Below are positions 60,191 to 64,000 of a stretch of DNA of 64,000 nucleotides, one piece after another (position 1 is the first letter of the stretch; each line of letters starts with the position of its first letter). A program made the position numbers and the translations under genes. The stretch covers positions 1 through 64,000 of the forward strand of contig JBDSZL010000054.1 of assembly GCA_039925145.1 (NCBI GenBank), written 5' to 3'. The notes beneath the pieces were generated by a model. That model ran no database searches. It was not told the DNA's origin and saw only the letters and a program-made list of their open reading frames with translations. This stretch comes from JBDSZL01 sp039925145 (GTDB lineage: Bacteria; Acidobacteriota; Vicinamibacteria; Vicinamibacterales; SCN-69-37).

Positions 60191-60534
60191 TCAAGTACAC
60201 CTTCGTGGCGGGCGTAACACCAGCCGAGTCCGACAATGGCGAGAAAGACGAGCATGACGCCGAAGGCCCAGCCGCCGAGGCCCCTCAACGAGAGCGCCCA
60301 CGGAAACAGAAACACCGCCAGTGCGTCGAAGAGGATGAACACGAGGGCTACCAGGTAGAACCCCACTGGAAATTGAACCCAGGCTTCGCCAATCGGCTCC
60401 GCTCCGCACTCGTAGGTGTCCGCCTTCGAACCATAGGGCCGTGAGGGACGGAGCAGGCGGGCGGCCAGGAGCGACACGATCCCAAAGCCGGCAATCAGCA
60501 CGAGGTAAACCACCACCCCAAGGTACTCACTCAT
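60181..60534 (-). CDS. nuoA: Complex I subunit A
   Basis: A 117-residue subunit with three helices. Family marks: YECGAEPIGEAWVQFPVGFY with the switch Cys, and LIFDALAVFLFPWA-type helix (here FILFDALAVFLFPWA). First nuo gene; a glycosyltransferase gene ends 54 bp upstream on the same strand. Confidence 0.96.
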   Translation of the reverse strand: MSEYLGVVVYLVLIAGFGIVSLLAARLLRPSRPYGSKADTYECGAEPIGEAWVQFPVGFYLVALVFILFDALAVFLFPWALSLRGLGGWAFGVMLVFLAIVGLGWCYARHEGVLEWQ

Positions 60535-60588
60535 TGCCTGAACCCCGCTTACGTGACGATCGGCGGCGAGTATAACACCGCGATGCGC

Positions 60589-62115
60589 TCATCGGCCCGC
60601 GCCGGGTGGGGCTGCGAGCGGTCCCGTGCCGCCAGCGGTCTGCTGCTCCGGTTCGCACAAGTACACGTCGATATGCCATTCCCTGATCCGGGTGACGCGC
60701 GGGTACAGCTTTCCGAGTTCCTCGACAATCAGCGGCTTGTGGGGATCCCACTGCAACACGACGACCCAGGCGCGTCGATGCGGCGTCAGCCGTTCCCGCA
60801 GCACCAACGCCAGTGCGGCGTCACTGTCCGATCCCGCATCGCGTGGCAGCACGAGCTTTACCAAGTCGGGGCGCCGGCTGTAGATATCGTACGGAATCTG
60901 ATTGAAGGACGGGTAGGTGACGACGGCATCGCCCGGCATGGCCGCCGCCTCGATATTGGCGACAGCCTTGCGCCACCCGTCCTTGCGCTCGCTCGTGTAG
61001 TAGGTGTGCAGTGGCGTTGCGGTCAACCCGGCGAGCAAGGCAAGGGCCGCAAGCCGCCAGCGGCCGTTTGGCAGACGCGCCATTCCCCGGCCGGCCAGCA
61101 ACGCGAACGGCACAGACGCGGCAATCGTGTACTTCGGCAGGAAGATCGGCGAGCCGATAAACGACAGCACCCACGGGCACACGATTGGCGCCGCCAGCCA
61201 CGGCAGCAGCACGGCGAGCGGCGGCGGACCGCTGTTCGCAGCTGCCCGACCCCATGACGTGGCCGCTCCCCAGACGGCGAGCGAGGCGACGATGGCGACG
61301 AGCGACGCCGAGCCGGCATACGTCAGCAAGGGCCAGAACAGCATGGACGGCAAGGTCTTCGGAATCCAGAACCCCTGTTGCACGTGCGAAAACTGCCCCG
61401 CGAACACCGACAGCCAGGGAATGAACGCGAGGGCGACCACCACCTGGGCGGCACACCACTCGGCGGCCAGGCGGACGCGGCCTTCGGGCCGGCGCAGCGA
61501 TTCGAGCGCCACGATCACCGCGTGCGCCGCGATCAGAAACGCGCTGTACGCGTGCGTGTACGTCATGGGCACCGTGGCCAGGACGTAGGCGACGAGCCAC
61601 GGCGCATGGGTTCGGAACGGCGTGGATGTCGACACGCGCTCAAACCACCGGAGCAGGCAGTACGTAGAGAGCGTCCCGAGCAGGGCCAGCAGCGTGTACA
61701 TCCGTGCTTCCTGGGAGAACTCGATCTGGAAGACGGAACAGGCCAAGAGACCTGCGGCGGCCAGGGCACTTGGGCGATCGAAGAGGCGTCTGCCGACGAA
61801 GTACGTCGCCACGATGGTGCCCAGGTTGAACACGACCGACAGCCCGCGGGCGGTTGCGTCGAGCGTCCCGAGCCACCCGAGCCAGTAGTGGAGGAGGAAG
61901 TAGTAGAGCGGCGGATGCACGTCGATCGACGTCTCATCCACGATGTGCCGCAATGTCGTCTTGGCAATCGACACCGAGAAGGCTTCGTCGAGCCAGAAGC
62001 TTTCTTTGCCCAGATGAAACAGCCGGAGTGCGGCGGCGACACCAAGAATCGCCGGAAGTGCGACCCGGCTCCACGAACGCGCGGTGGGGGGAGCGGTCGG
62101 TGGGGCTATGGGCAA
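60589..62115 (-). CDS. GT39-type membrane glycosyltransferase (ArnT/PMT-like)
   Basis: The 508-residue polytopic protein has the GT-C fold start: a first helix, then the Asp-Glu motif ESFWLDEAFSVSIA, and TSIDVHPPLYYFLLHYWLGW, as in dolichyl- or undecaprenyl-phosphate sugar transferases. About ten further hydrophobic segments follow, with a C-terminal periplasmic domain (about 380-490). It would transfer a lipid-linked sugar to an envelope acceptor. It precedes the nuo operon without an obvious terminator. Confidence 0.83.
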   Translation of the reverse strand: MPIAPPTAPPTARSWSRVALPAILGVAAALRLFHLGKESFWLDEAFSVSIAKTTLRHIVDETSIDVHPPLYYFLLHYWLGWLGTLDATARGLSVVFNLGTIVATYFVGRRLFDRPSALAAAGLLACSVFQIEFSQEARMYTLLALLGTLSTYCLLRWFERVSTSTPFRTHAPWLVAYVLATVPMTYTHAYSAFLIAAHAVIVALESLRRPEGRVRLAAEWCAAQVVVALAFIPWLSVFAGQFSHVQQGFWIPKTLPSMLFWPLLTYAGSASLVAIVASLAVWGAATSWGRAAANSGPPPLAVLLPWLAAPIVCPWVLSFIGSPIFLPKYTIAASVPFALLAGRGMARLPNGRWRLAALALLAGLTATPLHTYYTSERKDGWRKAVANIEAAAMPGDAVVTYPSFNQIPYDIYSRRPDLVKLVLPRDAGSDSDAALALVLRERLTPHRRAWVVVLQWDPHKPLIVEELGKLYPRVTRIREWHIDVYLCEPEQQTAGGTGPLAAPPGAGR

Positions 62116-62212
62116 CGGCGTGACATCAGCGGGTCGAACTGCAGCCGGCGCGCCACTCGAGCCGCCACCGACTCGGCGTTGTGCGTTCGCATGTTCACGG
62201 TGACGGGGAAGG

Positions 62213-62288
62213 TGGTGCCGAGGGCCAGAATCGAACTGGCGACACCGTGATTTTCAGTCACGTGCTCTACCAACTGAGCTACCTCGGC
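62213..62288 (-). tRNA. tRNA-Phe (GAA)
   Basis: The minus strand folds as a 76-nt tRNA. Acceptor stem GCCGAGG/CCTCGGC, D stem GCTC/GAGC, anticodon stem CGTGA/TCACG with loop CTGAAAA (anticodon GAA), T stem GCCAG/CTGGC with loop TTCGATT, discriminator A and an encoded CCA. It lies 162 bp downstream of recA on the same strand. Confidence 0.96.
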
Positions 62289-62450
62289 GCGGGTGAATCG
62301 ACCTGCCGCAGACGGGAAATGATATCAAAACTCCCCACGTCCGTGGCCGGCGCGCTCGAGGAGGTCGACACGGGTCGGCCTCGCGACACGTTGCAACGAG
62401 GCCGGGCTGCCGCCGGCGATAGCTGTTCGTCACCAACGGCAGCCCCGCTG

Positions 62451-63518
<1,068 letters not shown>

Positions 63519-63573
63519 GGGACTCCTTGTTGCCGCGCTGCCAAAAGGGGCAATGCGCGCCGGACCGAACGCG

Positions 63574-63602
63574 ATTCTAGGAGCGTGCCAGTCAGGTGTC
63601 AA
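63574..63602 (-). promoter_or_regulatory. recA promoter
   Basis: On the minus strand TTGACA (63602-63597) is followed by a 17-bp spacer and TAGAAT (63579-63574). This is a near-perfect sigma-70 promoter, 56 nt before the ATG. Confidence 0.75.
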
Positions 63603-63603
63603 G

Positions 63604-63616
63604 CGAAAACGGTTCG
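63604..63616. promoter_or_regulatory. Dyad next to the recA -35, possible SOS operator
   Basis: CGAAAACGGTTCG is a CGAA/TTCG dyad with a 5-nt centre, directly upstream of the -35. It resembles the GAAC-N4-GTTC box of some LexA proteins but is one base shorter and imperfect. LexA binding is only a possibility. Confidence 0.3.
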
Positions 63617-63765
63617 TAAGACTGTCCATATCTTCAAATTCCTGAGTGGCTTAGCTCGATGTGAGACTTTCGCTCACGCCAGGCTGGCGCTTGCAGTTTC
63701 TGCCACCCGCATCGTGCGCTATTTCATTCTCCGCGCCCCATGTGACAGGCGGGGTCAGGGTACAC

Positions 63766-63990
63766 GCGGCTCGGGGCTCGCGACACACGGCTCGGGGCTC
63801 GAGGCTTGGGGCTCGCGGACACTGGCTCGGGGCTCGGTGACAACGGCTCGAGGCTCGCCGACAGCGGCTCGGGGCTCGGGGCTCGAGGCTCGCGGACACG
63901 GCTCGGGGCTCGAGGCTTGAGGCTCGGGGGAATGAGGGCTCGAGGCTTGGGGCTCGGGAACGATGGCTCGGGGGCCCGGGGGGCGTTGCG
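63766..63990. repeat. Degenerate 7-bp repeat tract
   Basis: About 225 bp are built mostly from the unit GGCTYGN (GGCTCGG, GGCTCGA, GGCTTGG, GGCTCGC), broken at intervals by short spacers such as ACACAC, GTGACAAC and GGACAC. No gene fits; frames through it give Glu-Pro-Arg-Ala-Ser-Ser-Pro type low complexity. The same heptad forms the arms at 42085-42318. Confidence 0.85.
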
Positions 63991-64000
63991 ACACGCGTGC

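Noticed and set aside
61378..62250. Plus-strand open frame ending in RARIELATP
   Set aside because: It is antisense to the GT39 gene and its end is the false translation of the tRNA-Phe antisense strand.
63766..63990. CRISPR-like array
   Set aside because: The repeat unit is 7 bp and the spacers are short and irregular; no cas genes are present.

Overview
The window is GC-rich and gene-dense. It carries housekeeping genes (uvrB, lgt, recA, rsgA, upp, hpt, a nuo operon) next to Tat-exported carbohydrate enzymes, a fragment of an Oar-like TonB-dependent receptor and fragments of MacB/FtsX-type ABC permeases. A Gram-negative envelope is shown by the Mla genes, lipoproteins and the receptor remnant. 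The mix resembles Acidobacteriota, especially Vicinamibacteria-like soil lineages. That placement is inference; no 16S rRNA gene is present. No prophage or CRISPR array was seen.

Layout. 0.1-9.1 kb: a DHH phosphoesterase diverges from uvrB, mlaE, mlaF, mlaD, two small envelope genes, lgt and a sialidase-fold lipoprotein. 9.1-20.7 kb: after a tRNA-Val gene comes a patchwork of a secreted truncated globin, toxin/antitoxin and immunity genes (several broken by a single frameshift or stop), two large secreted proteins of unknown role, and SGNH hydrolases. It includes a 571-bp segment present twice about 8 kb apart (hand count about 96% identical).

20.9-40.1 kb: a pentose/arabinan utilisation locus. 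Two exported esterases diverge from a 1100-residue multidomain GH54 arabinofuranosidase. A zinc dehydrogenase then diverges from araA-araB-araD, a sugar ABC transporter (lipoprotein binding protein, double ATPase, permease), a GH51 arabinofuranosidase and a GH43 arabinanase. The run ends in a decayed TonB-dependent receptor. The genes together would release arabinose outside the cytoplasm, import it and convert it to xylulose-5-phosphate.

40.1-49.4 kb: vapBC, a beta-lactamase-like serine hydrolase, a Pyr_excise/DUF1722 protein and a Tat-exported sugar isomerase-like protein. Next come upp with a citrate-synthase-like gene, diverging from hpt-deoC-rsgA and a membrane protein. 49.4-62.1 kb: an 11-gene complex I operon (nuoABCDHIJKLMN, no nuoEFG), preceded by a GT39-type glycosyltransferase and followed on the same strand by a CysJ-like FAD/NADPH reductase. 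62.2-64.0 kb: tRNA-Phe, recA with a near-consensus promoter, and a degenerate 7-bp repeat tract that also occurs as two inverted arms at 42.1-42.3 kb.

Coordinates are for my preferred start codons, several of which differ from the longest open frame. Domain and family names come from recognising motifs by eye; no database search was run.
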